The notes: generated by a model from the letters alone, not told the origin. Counted from the first letter of the stretch, positions 33,853-54,359 are shown. The stretch is 64,000 bases of DNA from Deinococcus carri (GCF_039545055.1 NZ_BAABRP010000017.1:1-64000); one strand, 5' to 3'. A program made the numbers and translations.

Positions 33853-33950
33853 GCGGCCAGCTTCCAGCAACCAGCGGCCAGCGAAAAAGCTCCAGCGGAG
33901 GTGCTGGAGCTTCGGCTTTCTTGGCTGGAAGCTGGCGGCTGGCCGCTTTT
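33853..33950. repeat. Heptad-repeat hairpin (site 6) between convergent genes
   Basis: At least five successive 7-bp units of the GGCCAGC and TTCCAGC type face an inverted set. AAGCTCCAGC (33887-33896) pairs exactly with 33903-33912 to make an inner hairpin. The tract fills the gap between the EamA gene and pckA. Confidence 0.8.
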
Positions 33951-33951
33951 C

Positions 33952-35535
<1,584 letters not shown>

Positions 35536-35683
35536 AGCAGGAGTCCTTTCATGCGGGCGGCAGGCCCGGAAGGGGAGGGGATGATGTCTATACCCCTCTA
35601 TCCTGGCCTATGAAGCGGTTCCAAACCAACCTTCGTGTTGTTACGCTGGAAGAAACACAACGCTGTACTCGGCATAAAAGGAC

Positions 35684-35717
35684 ACAAAAGGGGGAGAGCC
35701 AACTGGTGGCTCCCCCC
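35684..35717 (-). terminator. Intrinsic terminator of pspA
   Basis: GAGCCA (35696-35701) pairs with TGGCTC (35707-35712), extended by G4/C4. On the minus strand the hairpin ends in CCCCCTTTTG, ~30 bp after the pspA stop. Confidence 0.75.
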
Positions 35718-35746
35718 CCGCCTGTGGGTGGTCTGCTGCCGGGTGT

Positions 35747-36427
<681 letters not shown>

Positions 36428-36514
36428 GGGTGTTCCTCCTTGCGAACATGATTACGCACCCACCCCCCGCCCGGTTCCCGGCCTCCTGAACCTCAAGGCC
36501 AGCTAAAGGGCACG

Positions 36515-36585
36515 GGGCAGAGGCCAAGAGACAGAAGGAGACAGAGAGGAAGGCCCCAGTCAGGGCACCTCCTCTCTGTCTGTGT
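36515..36585. repeat. Heptad-repeat hairpin (site 7)
   Basis: Degenerate 7-bp units of the AGAGGCC and AAGAGAC type lead to a stem in which GACAGAGAGGA (36540-36550) pairs perfectly with 36570-36580. Lies ~20 bp after the stop of the minus-strand gene that follows and probably terminates it. Confidence 0.65.
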
Positions 36586-36605
36586 CCGGACCGAACGGCT
36601 GGCCG

Positions 36606-37436
36606 CTAGAACACGATGGGCTTCAGGCCCACGCTGGCCGTCCCACAGGCGACCGTCACGTTGGCCCCCGCCGGGGTAAAGGTGCAGCCCAGCGCCCGCA
36701 GCCCGGCCAGCGGGAAGATCAGGTTCTGGCCGTCGGTGGCCGGGACCAGCGGCAGCTCGACATTGCCGGTGCCCAGTTGCGCGGCCTTCTGGCCGACCGT
36801 CACGGTGAGGGGGGCCTCGTTGCCGCGGTTTAGGCGGAACTTGCCACCGCCGAGCGAGGTGACATTGACTACGCCCACCAGGTCACGGCCCAGCACGTAG
36901 GGCTGGCCCTTCACGACGCCTGCCGGGGCCGGGCGGGCGGCCTGGGCGGCGGCCGGGGCACTCGCCTGCGCCACGTCCACCACCAGCAGCGTTTCCTTGT
37001 CGGTCAGCGGGGCCATCAGCACATACGCCCCGACGGGTCCCCCTGCCGTGCCGGACACCAGCAGCGAACTCGCCTTGCCGGAGGCCGCCGTCTTCCAGTC
37101 GCCCAGAGCGCGGGTGCCCAGTTGGCCGCGAATCAGCGGGCGCAGCGTGTTCGGCGTGCCCGGCACGTACAGGCACACCGCCGCCGAACTCACTTTGAGG
37201 GTGCGAGGGCAGGACACTATCTGGCCCTTCACAGTGCCGCTGATGCCCACGGCCACGCTGCTCACGGCCCGCGCGGTGTTGCCCGCGACGGTGGGGGTCG
37301 TGGCCGCGCGGGCCGGAGTTGCCGTCGCCGGGGCTGCCGTTGCTGGGGCGGGAGGCGTACTCTGCGCGCCCGCCATGCTCAGAACGCCGGTCAGGCACAG
37401 GCCCGCCAGGCGAACCACCTTTGAAACTTCACGCAT
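36606..37436 (-). CDS. Secreted protein with copper-amine-oxidase-N-like C-terminal domain
   Basis: A 276-residue exported protein. Signal peptide residues 1-24 (VRLAGLCLTGVLSMAGAQ), then a Pro/Ala/Thr linker to about residue 60, a central beta-rich region with four cysteines (CPRTL, VCLYVPG and two near the C-terminus), and a C-terminal ~80 residues (VELPLVPATDGQNLIFPLAGLRALGC and VTVACG) that resemble the small Cu_amine_oxidN1-type beta domain of secreted proteins. That match is by eye only. The start ATG at 37436 is supported by a TAGCAT box 7 nt upstream on the minus strand; earlier ATGs of the longer frame are not. Confidence 0.65.
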   Translation of the reverse strand: MREVSKVVRLAGLCLTGVLSMAGAQSTPPAPATAAPATATPARAATTPTVAGNTARAVSSVAVGISGTVKGQIVSCPRTLKVSSAAVCLYVPGTPNTLRPLIRGQLGTRALGDWKTAASGKASSLLVSGTAGGPVGAYVLMAPLTDKETLLVVDVAQASAPAAAQAARPAPAGVVKGQPYVLGRDLVGVVNVTSLGGGKFRLNRGNEAPLTVTVGQKAAQLGTGNVELPLVPATDGQNLIFPLAGLRALGCTFTPAGANVTVACGTASVGLKPIVF

Positions 37437-37576
37437 GGCAGGCATGCTACCCGGCCTGCATGAGCGTCTACTTTGAAGCCCACATCCAACCGTCAGTTTC
37501 CTCATCCCCGCTGCGCGCGGGAGGGGGCGGCGCAAGGCCACCTTGCACCGCGCAAGGGTCGGGTAAACTGGGGAGC

Positions 37577-38605
37577 GTGCTTGCTTTCCGGCTTTTCATC
37601 ACGCTGCTCGGGCTGCTCGCCGGGTGGGCGGCGGGGCAGGGACTGGCCCTGGGGACGGGGAACGCCGAGGTGGCGTGGGTCAACACCCTCAGCCTGATGC
37701 TGGCGGGCGTGCTGGCTGCGCTGCTGCTGGCCCCCCGCGCCGAACGCCTGGCGGGGCAGGGGCTGGCGCGCTTCGGCCGCTGGTACACCGGCCTCTCGCC
37801 CCGGACGGTCGCGGCGGCCACCTTCGGGCTGCTGGTGGCGCTGCTGCTCAGCGTGCTGCTGGGCAACCTGCTGCGGAGCCTGCCGTTTTACAGCTGGGTC
37901 TGGAGCGTGGGCGTCACGCTGGTGCTGGCGGCCTTTTTCATCCCCTTCGCGGTGCGGCACGCCGACGCCTTCGGCCTGCTGGCCTTTCCGCAGGTGCGCC
38001 GCAAGCCGGGCAGCAAGCTGCTGGACACCAACGTGATTATCGATGGCCGCATCGTGGAGTTCGCACGCAGCGGTTTTCTGGAGGGCGAGCTGGTCGTGCC
38101 GGGCTTCGTGCTGCGCGAGCTGCAACTGCTCGCCGACCATGCCGACCCCCAAAAGCGCACGCGCGGCAAGCGCGGCCTGGGCGTGCTGGAGGAGCTGCGG
38201 CAGGTGCGGCCCCTGCGTGTCGAGGACTGGGACGACCCCCAGCTCGGCAACGTGGACGACAAGCTGGTGCGCCTGGCCCGCGAAACCGGCGGCCGGCTGC
38301 TCACCAACGACAGCAACCTCGCCAAGATCGCCCGGCTGCACGGCCTGGAAGTCCTGAGCATTCACGCCGCCGCCGTCGCCCTCAAGCCCCAGGTCCAGGC
38401 GGGCGACCTCCTCACCGTCACCGTGACCAAGAACGGCCAGCAGCAGGGCCAGGGCGTGGGCTACCTGGAGGACGGCACGATGGTCGTCGTCGAGGACGGC
38501 CTGAAGTTCCGGGGCAAGCCCACCCGCGTTCTGGTGGTCAACAACGTGCAGACCAACGTGGGCCGCATGATTTTCGCGCGGCCGGAGAAGCAGGGGGCGG
38601 CGTGA
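37577..38605 (+). CDS. PIN-TRAM membrane protein (YacL-like)
   Basis: A 342-residue protein. Residues 1-125 hold four hydrophobic helices; a PIN ribonuclease-like domain follows with LLDTNVIIDGRI near 148-159, DDKLVRLA near 230 and the acidic LLTNDSNLAKIA near 243; residues 280-340 form a TRAM domain (VTVTKNGQQQGQGVGYLEDGTMVVVEDG). This is the layout of Bacillus YacL, whose role is not well defined. The start is GTG at 37577, with TAAACT at 37564-37569, 7 nt upstream; the longer upstream frame is discarded. Confidence 0.88.
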   Translation: MLAFRLFITLLGLLAGWAAGQGLALGTGNAEVAWVNTLSLMLAGVLAALLLAPRAERLAGQGLARFGRWYTGLSPRTVAAATFGLLVALLLSVLLGNLLRSLPFYSWVWSVGVTLVLAAFFIPFAVRHADAFGLLAFPQVRRKPGSKLLDTNVIIDGRIVEFARSGFLEGELVVPGFVLRELQLLADHADPQKRTRGKRGLGVLEELRQVRPLRVEDWDDPQLGNVDDKLVRLARETGGRLLTNDSNLAKIARLHGLEVLSIHAAAVALKPQVQAGDLLTVTVTKNGQQQGQGVGYLEDGTMVVVEDGLKFRGKPTRVLVVNNVQTNVGRMIFARPEKQGAA

Positions 38606-38672
38606 TGAGGGGGCGGGATGAACCTGTGAAGCCTCGCCTTCCTGACGGGGCGCGGCCTCTAGAATCCGGGGC

Positions 38673-39272
38673 GTGATTGCCTACCTGAGTGGCGTGGTGC
38701 GCGAGGTGCGCGACGCGAGTGCCGTGGTTGTCGCCGGAGGGGTCGGCTATGAGGTGTTCTGCCCCGCCTCCACCCTGGGGCGGCTGACCGCGGGGCAACC
38801 CGCCGAACTGAATATCCGCCATGTGGTGCGGGAGGACGCGCAGTTGCTGTTCGGCTTTACCGACGCGGACAGCCTGCGCCTCTTCGACCTGCTGACCGGC
38901 GTGAGTGGCGTCGGCCCCAAGCTCGCGCTGGGCCTGCTGTCGGCCATGCCGGTGAGTGCCGTTGCCCAGGGCCTGCTGACCGGTGACGTGAAGCTGCTGT
39001 CCAGCGTCTCGGGCGTCGGCAAGAAGACCGCCGAGCGGCTGGTGCTCGAACTCCAGAACAAGGTGCCGGAGCATCTGGCGGCCGGGAGCGTGGGCACGGG
39101 CAGCCGGGCGGCCCCGGTCAGCAGCACGGCGGGCCGCGACGCGGTCGAGGCGCTGCTGGCCCTGGGCTTCCGCGAGGGGCAGGTGCGCGGCGTGGTGGCC
39201 GAGCTGCTGGCCGAAAGCCCGGACCAGACCGCCGACGCCCTGATTCGCCGCGGGCTGGGGAAACTCCGCTAG
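38673..39272 (+). CDS. ruvA: Holliday junction helicase subunit RuvA
   Basis: A 199-residue RuvA, which binds four-way junctions and recruits RuvB. Domain I OB-fold (MIAYLSGVVREV to about residue 65), domain II helix-hairpin-helix repeats with GVSGVGPKLALGLLS near 73-87 and VSGVGKKTAERLVLEL near 108-123, and C-terminal domain III (ALLALGFREGQVRGVVAEL). GTG start with TAGAAT at 38660-38665, 7 nt upstream; leaderless. No ruvB or ruvC is adjacent. Confidence 0.95.
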   Translation: MIAYLSGVVREVRDASAVVVAGGVGYEVFCPASTLGRLTAGQPAELNIRHVVREDAQLLFGFTDADSLRLFDLLTGVSGVGPKLALGLLSAMPVSAVAQGLLTGDVKLLSSVSGVGKKTAERLVLELQNKVPEHLAAGSVGTGSRAAPVSSTAGRDAVEALLALGFREGQVRGVVAELLAESPDQTADALIRRGLGKLR

Positions 39273-39299
39273 GGCGGGGCGCAGTGGAGTGGACGCCTG

Positions 39300-39495
39300 A
39301 TACCAACTTCAGGTGAGTCGTAGACGAACCCGAGCGGAGCGAGAAGAAGAAATTACCGGCTTGCGGCGATGGACCATGAGCGGGTGAGCCTACGTTTCAT
39401 GCAGCAAGAAAGGCGAAGGGCCGCCCCTGAGCCTGTGGCCCCACAGAACATCCGGACGAAACACCGGATGTTCTGGAATCAGAGCAAGTTGGTAT
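39300..39495. mobile_element. MITE-like element 1
   Basis: Perfect 10-bp terminal inverted repeats ATACCAACTT (39300-39309) and AAGTTGGTAT (39486-39495) bound a 196-bp non-coding segment. TGA occurs directly at both outer edges if the element is trimmed by one base, a possible 3-bp target duplication. Inside is a perfect 11-bp hairpin, arms 39445-39455 and 39464-39474. It lies just after ruvA. Confidence 0.6.
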
Positions 39496-39555
39496 GAGAC
39501 ACGCGGCAACGCAACGGAGCGCCGCCCTAGCGGCCGGGCCGCCCACCTGCCCCCG

Positions 39556-41334
39556 TCAGTTCCCCTCCCGCGTCGCCTGGGCGGCGGCGAGCCACTGGCC
39601 CCGGCGAATCAGCAGGAGCTGGGTTTCGGGAAAGGGCAGCACCAGCAGGTCGGGCACCGGGACGGGCGGCTGACCGGGCGGGTGGACGGTGGGCTGGCCC
39701 CAGTTATCCAGTTCCACCCGCAGGGCGCGGCCCTGGAAATACAGCGGCACGGGTTCGCCGGACAGCAGCACGCTCCCGAAGGTGCCGTCGTCGGGGAGGA
39801 GCAGCCGGGGGCGCGGCTGCGGCTCGGGCAGAGGTTCACGCACGAAGGCGGCGGCGTGTAGCGCCTCGTGGAGGGTACGGGCACGGCGGGGCGACAGGTT
39901 CAGGGCACTGGCGGCGGCCTGGAAGGCGGCTTCCGCTTCCTGCGGGGCGAGCTGGGCCAGGCGCGCGGTCAGCACGTCGGCTCCCCGGCGGGCCAGGGCC
40001 AGCAGGGCGGCGGGCGCGGCGCTGCGGTACCTGCCGGTGCTGGCCGGTCCCAGGGCGGCGGTGTCGGGGGTGCCCCCGCGCAGGGTCTGGGTGGCGGCGC
40101 GCGCCAGGCGCAGGTTCGCGTAATCGGCCGCCGGGTCGAGCAGCCGCGCGACGGCCCGGGCCAGGGGAGCGAGCTGGCCGAGCTGTTCGGCGGGCGGGAG
40201 GGCGGGTTGCAGCCACAGGTACGCGCCGCTGAGGGCCAGGTGCAGGGCCAGGCGCGGTGTGGCGAGGGTCCGCACCCGCTCGGCGGGGGGCAGGCCGGAC
40301 CGCAGCAGGAACGGCTCTTCCCCCACCCACAGGTGCCAGTCCGGGGCCTCGCCCGCTGACGTGGTGGGCTGCCAGCGCAGGTGCAGGCCGCGCCAGCGGG
40401 CCTCCTGGCCGCCTGCCAGATGAATGACCAGTTCGTCCGCGCCGTCGTCCGGGACCGCTGGGCTGGGGTGCGCGCCGGGGGTCTGGGCAGCATACAGGCT
40501 GCGGTAGGGCAGGCTCAGGCCGGGGGTGGGGGCCGCGTCCAGCAGCGGCGAGAGCAGGTGCTGAAGCTGCCGCGCCGCCTCCCGGATGGCGGGGCGTTCG
40601 CGGGGGTCGCGGGCCTCGGGGTAGGGGGCGCGTAGCGCCCGCATCAGGGCCTCGCGGGCCTCCGGGGCGAGGGGTTCACGCTCCGCCGCCGCCAGCCGCG
40701 CGGTCAGCACATCCGCATCGGCGTGCCGGGGAAAGGGAACCGCCCCCACCCCGGCCAGCGCCCGGCCGAAGCGGGCCGGACCGTCCGGCGGCAGCAGCCG
40801 CTCGGCCAGGGTCTGCATCAGGTCGCGGGTCACGTCCGGCTGATGCAGGGACACCAGGGGATCGCCCGCCGGGGGCACGGCCAGCGCGGGAATCCCGCGG
40901 GCCTCGCGATCGGCGTTCTCAGTGGCCGCGTACAGCACCCGCAGCGAGAGCTGTTCGGGTTCGGCCCGCAGCGTTTCCCCCAGCGCCCGCAGCTGCCCGC
41001 GCAGGTCCGCATACCAGGCCAGCCGCCGCAGTTCCTCCCAGGCCTGGGCCTCGGCGGCGGGTGTGGCCGGGGTGGGGGGGAGGTCTGGCGGCAGCTCGGC
41101 CAGGACCGGGGATGTGTGGTGCGGCGTGGCCTCCTCCCGCTCGCGCTGCCGGTGGGCGCGGTACTGGCGGTCGCTCGTGGTCAGGCGGCGGTGCAGGGCC
41201 GGTTCCAGGGACGCGGCAAGCAGCAGCTCGCGCAACTGCATCAGCGACCTCCGCCCCCCGCGCGGCACGCGGCCCTCCAGCACGTCCGCGACCCGGTACT
41301 CGTACAGTTCCACGAGTTCCGCCCAGTGGTTCAT
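39556..41334 (-). CDS. Large protein of unknown function, 592 residues
   Basis: A soluble, Ala/Leu/Pro/Arg-rich protein; no family recognised. Residues 1-70 are helical and basic, a Pro-rich linker near 75-95 follows, then a long helical body, a beta-rich part near 320-370 (ELVIHLAGGQEARWRGLHLRWQP) and a C-terminal region of strands ending in FPETQLLLIRRGQWLAAAQ. No signal peptide or membrane helix. The reading frame continues far upstream antisense to the kinase, but the start is ATG 41334 with GGAGG 4 nt before it. TATACT on the minus strand at 41410-41415 may be its -10 box. Divergent from the kinase, which could be functionally linked. Confidence 0.65.
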   Translation of the reverse strand: MNHWAELVELYEYRVADVLEGRVPRGGRRSLMQLRELLLAASLEPALHRRLTTSDRQYRAHRQREREEATPHHTSPVLAELPPDLPPTPATPAAEAQAWEELRRLAWYADLRGQLRALGETLRAEPEQLSLRVLYAATENADREARGIPALAVPPAGDPLVSLHQPDVTRDLMQTLAERLLPPDGPARFGRALAGVGAVPFPRHADADVLTARLAAAEREPLAPEAREALMRALRAPYPEARDPRERPAIREAARQLQHLLSPLLDAAPTPGLSLPYRSLYAAQTPGAHPSPAVPDDGADELVIHLAGGQEARWRGLHLRWQPTTSAGEAPDWHLWVGEEPFLLRSGLPPAERVRTLATPRLALHLALSGAYLWLQPALPPAEQLGQLAPLARAVARLLDPAADYANLRLARAATQTLRGGTPDTAALGPASTGRYRSAAPAALLALARRGADVLTARLAQLAPQEAEAAFQAAASALNLSPRRARTLHEALHAAAFVREPLPEPQPRPRLLLPDDGTFGSVLLSGEPVPLYFQGRALRVELDNWGQPTVHPPGQPPVPVPDLLVLPFPETQLLLIRRGQWLAAAQATREGN

Positions 41335-41469
41335 GCGGCCTCCAGCACGTGCCCCTGTTCCCGCAGGGTCCGGGAAAAGGAACGGAGCGGCAGCCGTCTC
41401 ACGCCGGTCAGTATAGGCAGCGGGGTGGCCGGGCGGGGACAGAAAGGGCAGTCTACCCACCGGGGGTGC

Positions 41470-41511
41470 CCCCCCTGTCAGCCCCAACTTGTCAGGCAGC
41501 AGACAGGGGGG
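41470..41511. promoter_or_regulatory. 10-bp inverted repeat upstream of the kinase gene
   Basis: CCCCCCTGTC (41470-41479) and GACAGGGGGG (41502-41511) are perfect complements 22 bp apart. TATAAC at 41517-41522 follows at once, so the right arm occupies the region between a -10 box and its would-be -35. It may be an operator or a hairpin in the divergent transcript. Confidence 0.45.
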
Positions 41512-41589
41512 TTCGCTATAACTAGGAAGAATGCCTGCCCGTCCCGTCTTCCCCCGGTCCTGCCCCCTCCCCGCGCACGGGGGGCGGCC

Positions 41590-43662
<2,073 letters not shown>

Positions 43663-43667
43663 GCGGG

Positions 43668-43952
43668 TTGCCCACCCTCACCCTGTACACCCGCGTGGGC
43701 TGCCACCTCTGCGAGCAGGCGGAGGCGGCCCTGCGGGCGCTGGACTACCGTTACGAGGCGCTGGACGTGGACCGCGACCCGGCCCTGCGGGACCGCTATG
43801 GCGACGACGTGCCGGTGCTGGCGCTGGCCCCGCCCGGCGGACCCGAGCGGGTGCTGCTCAAGGGAGTCTTCAGCCGGGGCCGCCTGAGCGCCCTGAAACT
43901 GCAACTGCTGCGCGAGGAGGCAAAAGGCAGAGGGCAGAAGGCCGAAAGCTGA
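43668..43952 (+). CDS. Glutaredoxin-like thiol-disulfide protein
   Basis: A 94-residue thioredoxin-fold protein of the glutaredoxin/DUF836 type. YTRVGCHLCEQAEAAL near residues 7-22 gives the CxxC active site and DVPVLAL near 47 the cis-proline. It probably begins with TTG at 43668, 5 bp after the kinase stops; no upstream ATG is possible. The last ~11 residues (AKGRGQKAES) are encoded by a heptad-repeat tract, so the C-terminus appears to have been extended by invasion of repeat DNA. Confidence 0.75.
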   Translation: MPTLTLYTRVGCHLCEQAEAALRALDYRYEALDVDRDPALRDRYGDDVPVLALAPPGGPERVLLKGVFSRGRLSALKLQLLREEAKGRGQKAES

Positions 43953-43970
43953 TGGCTGGCCGCTGCCTGC
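43914..43970. repeat. Heptad-repeat tract (site 8) entering a coding 3' end
   Basis: About seven 7-bp units such as GAGGGCA and GAAGGCC start inside the glutaredoxin-like gene and run through its stop codon up to the ftsY promoter box. Confidence 0.7.
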
Positions 43971-43982
43971 TATGGTGAGTCC

Positions 43983-44936
<954 letters not shown>

Positions 44937-44978
44937 GGGAAGGCAGGTTGATGGGGATGCTCCCGCCTTTCTTTTGGG

Positions 44979-45256
44979 GCGGGATGTTTCTTTGGGGCAG
45001 GGCATCTTGTAGCGAGCTTCCCCCCGCCCCCCCAGCCCCCCTACCCCCCACCGGGGGGCAGGGGGGAGCAGCGCTGCGCTGGGCAAGGGGGTTCCGGGCG
45101 TTGGAAGGCTTGCTAGGCTTCGCCCCGGTTTCCCGCTGGTCGCTATGCCTGGCCCGCCGGGCGGCCTCGGGCCTGGCGGCCCGAACGGCTCGTCTTCTGT
45201 GCCTGCAAGCTTGAAGGGTGGGACCTGGGCAGCGGCTCCAAAGTTTGAAAAGACAG
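44979..45256. repeat. 278-bp dispersed repeat, copy 2
   Basis: The second copy of the element at 26571-26847, in the same orientation and again just downstream of a plus-strand gene, here ftsY. The two differ mainly in short patches around 45110 and 45140. From 45257 to 45401 the intergenic sequence holds nothing recognised. Confidence 0.85.
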
Positions 45257-45401
45257 GGGGACGGCGCTTCTACTGTTTAAGAGCGGTGCAGAATTCTTCC
45301 TTCTGTGAAGCACGTCAAGGCGTGGGGGAGAGGCATTGCCCTCATCGTCCTTCCCCGTTCGCGTGCCCTGAAACGATCACTCCTGCCCTGCCAACGGTCA
45401 G

Positions 45402-45437
45402 AAAAAACGGGGCGGTTCCCTCGCTGGGTGCCCCGTT
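45402..45437 (-). terminator. Terminator of the second liv operon
   Basis: AACGGGGC (45406-45413) and GCCCCGTT (45430-45437) pair exactly; on the minus strand a run of six Ts follows. It lies just after livF2. Confidence 0.9.
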
Positions 45438-45450
45438 CTTCCGCCGTTCC

Positions 45451-47893
<2,443 letters not shown>

Positions 47894-47908
47894 CGTCAAT
47901 TCCTTTGA

Positions 47909-47928
47909 GTTAAACCGTCAGGTTTAAC
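47909..47928. promoter_or_regulatory. Palindrome before livM2
   Basis: GTTAAACC-GTCA-GGTTTAAC: 8-bp perfect arms with a 4-nt loop, 15 nt upstream of the livM2 ATG. AT-rich against its surroundings; operator or translational hairpin. Confidence 0.4.
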
Positions 47929-47951
47929 CGAGCGGAGCGAGAACAAAAAGG

Positions 47952-48020
47952 GAGGGCCTGGTGGGAATGGAGTTGGCTCCGGTGCTTTCCCGGGGGCAAC
48001 GCAATGGACGCCAGGCCCTC
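47952..48020 (-). terminator. Intra-operon hairpin with T-run after livH2
   Basis: GAGGGCCTGG (47952-47961) and CCAGGCCCTC (48011-48020) pair perfectly. On the minus strand the stem begins directly after the livH2 stop codon and ends in CCTTTTTG. The 49-nt loop makes it a partial terminator or RNA stability element more than a full stop. Confidence 0.45.
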
Positions 48021-48995
<975 letters not shown>

Positions 48996-49014
48996 AGTTT
49001 TTCCTTTCTCGCAA

Positions 49015-49080
49015 CTTCCAGCGGCCAGCCGCCAGCCGCCAGCAGAGACGTTGCTGGGCGCTGGCGGCTGGCCGCTGGTC
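49015..49080. repeat. Heptad-repeat hairpin (site 9) inside the second liv operon
   Basis: GCGGCCAGCCGCCAGC (49021-49036) pairs exactly with 49060-49075. Both arms are runs of 7-bp units such as TTCCAGC and CGCCAGC. It separates livJ2 from livH2. Confidence 0.8.
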
Positions 49081-49083
49081 GCC

Positions 49084-50241
<1,158 letters not shown>

Positions 50242-50328
50242 CCCTGTTCCTCCCCATAAAGGCGTGTCCAGCCTGAAGCCAGGTGGTGTGATAGGCGGCC
50301 TGATGAGCCGGGCGTTGTGGTTGGGCAC

Positions 50329-50357
50329 ACTATCCGGTGGGGGGCGGGGGAAGTCAA
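50329..50357 (-). promoter_or_regulatory. Promoter of the second liv operon
   Basis: On the minus strand: TTGACT (50352-50357), 17-bp spacer, GATAGT (50329-50334). The -35 and following TCCC match the system 1 promoter. Confidence 0.55.
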
Positions 50358-50448
50358 GCCGGGAGTCCGGCGCTGAGCTGGACAGGCGTGGGGGGTGGGC
50401 CAAGGCGTTTCCTACTCCGGCCCGTGCACCGGAAAAAGCTGCGCCACG

Positions 50449-50476
50449 GGAAAAGCACCGGGGCGGCCCGGTGCTT
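50449..50476 (-). terminator. Terminator of the acyl-CoA dehydrogenase
   Basis: AAGCACCGG (50453-50461) and CCGGTGCTT (50468-50476) pair; on the minus strand the stem is followed by TTTTCC. Confidence 0.75.
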
Positions 50477-50515
50477 CATTGCCTACTCGCTTCGCTCGCC
50501 GCCTTCGGCGTGGCA

Positions 50516-51655
<1,140 letters not shown>

Positions 51656-51790
51656 GGGAGGACTCCTGGAAGGGAAATGGACTTCGCAAGGCGGCGGGAA
51701 CACCGTTTCTAGACTCGGTTCAATTTAACACGCCCTGTTTCGTGGTTCCGGGACCGGGGCGTTACTGGAGGTGGGACGCAAACCATCCCC

Positions 51791-52855
<1,065 letters not shown>

Positions 52856-52964
52856 CGGGGGGGATTGTAGCAGGGGAGGGGAAGTCCCCTTCTGGTCAGG
52901 CGGCCCCATTCACCTGGCCCTGAGTCAACGCTCGCCGCGCCCCGCCGGGCGGTACAGTGAAAAG

Positions 52965-53992
<1,028 letters not shown>

Positions 53993-53993
<1 letters not shown>

Positions 53994-54127
53994 TACGGAT
54001 TCCGTCCAATTCCTGAACAGTCGGGAGGGCACCGCCTGTTCATCCATTTCCCGAAATCCGCCCTTGTTCCTTCTCCCTCTGGTCGGATTTCCGGGTGTTT
54101 TCAACACCCTTCAATCGGAATCAGTAT
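53993..54127. mobile_element. MITE-like element 2
   Basis: ATACGGATTCCG (53993-54004) and CGGAATCAGTAT (54116-54127) form 12-bp terminal inverted repeats with one mismatch. Inside, GGGTGTT and AACACCC form a small hairpin and GAACAG/CTGTTC another. No coding. It starts at the last base of the foldase stop codon. Confidence 0.55.
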
Positions 54128-54253
54128 AAGCAGCACCGGGGCGGGAGCTGGCGCGCCTCTCCCAAAAAGAGAGCCGGCCCCGCTCCTCCCGGCTGCCGCG
54201 CTGCTTGCCGGGTTCCGGCCTCCTCCCCCTCTTGCGGGGAGGAGCTTTTTTTT
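54124..54253 (+). ncRNA. Possible small RNA between MITE-like element 2 and a strong terminator
   Basis: TATAAG at 54124-54129 could be a -10 box, and a strong intrinsic terminator ends at 54253. The ~120 nt between contain GCGGG...CCCGC and CTCTC/GAGAG pairings. No ORF. It may equally be just the 3' end of the foldase mRNA. Confidence 0.25.
54220..54253 (+). terminator. Strong intrinsic terminator
   Basis: CTCCTCCCC (54220-54228) pairs with GGGGAGGAG (54236-54244), then C and eight Ts. Confidence 0.92.
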
Positions 54254-54359
54254 ATCCCGAACGTTGCTGCCGGGCGGCCTCCGTGTCTGGCCCCGGCCGC
54301 CCACCCCCGGCCCCCGGTTTGTGCCCGCCGACTCGGGACCGGCCCGCTAGACTGCGCGG

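Noticed and set aside
47920..47945. A CGAGCGGAGCGAG motif shared with 39331-39343 as a repeat family
   Set aside because: Only short identity (about 13 bp) and common in GC-rich intergenic DNA; not enough to define an element.
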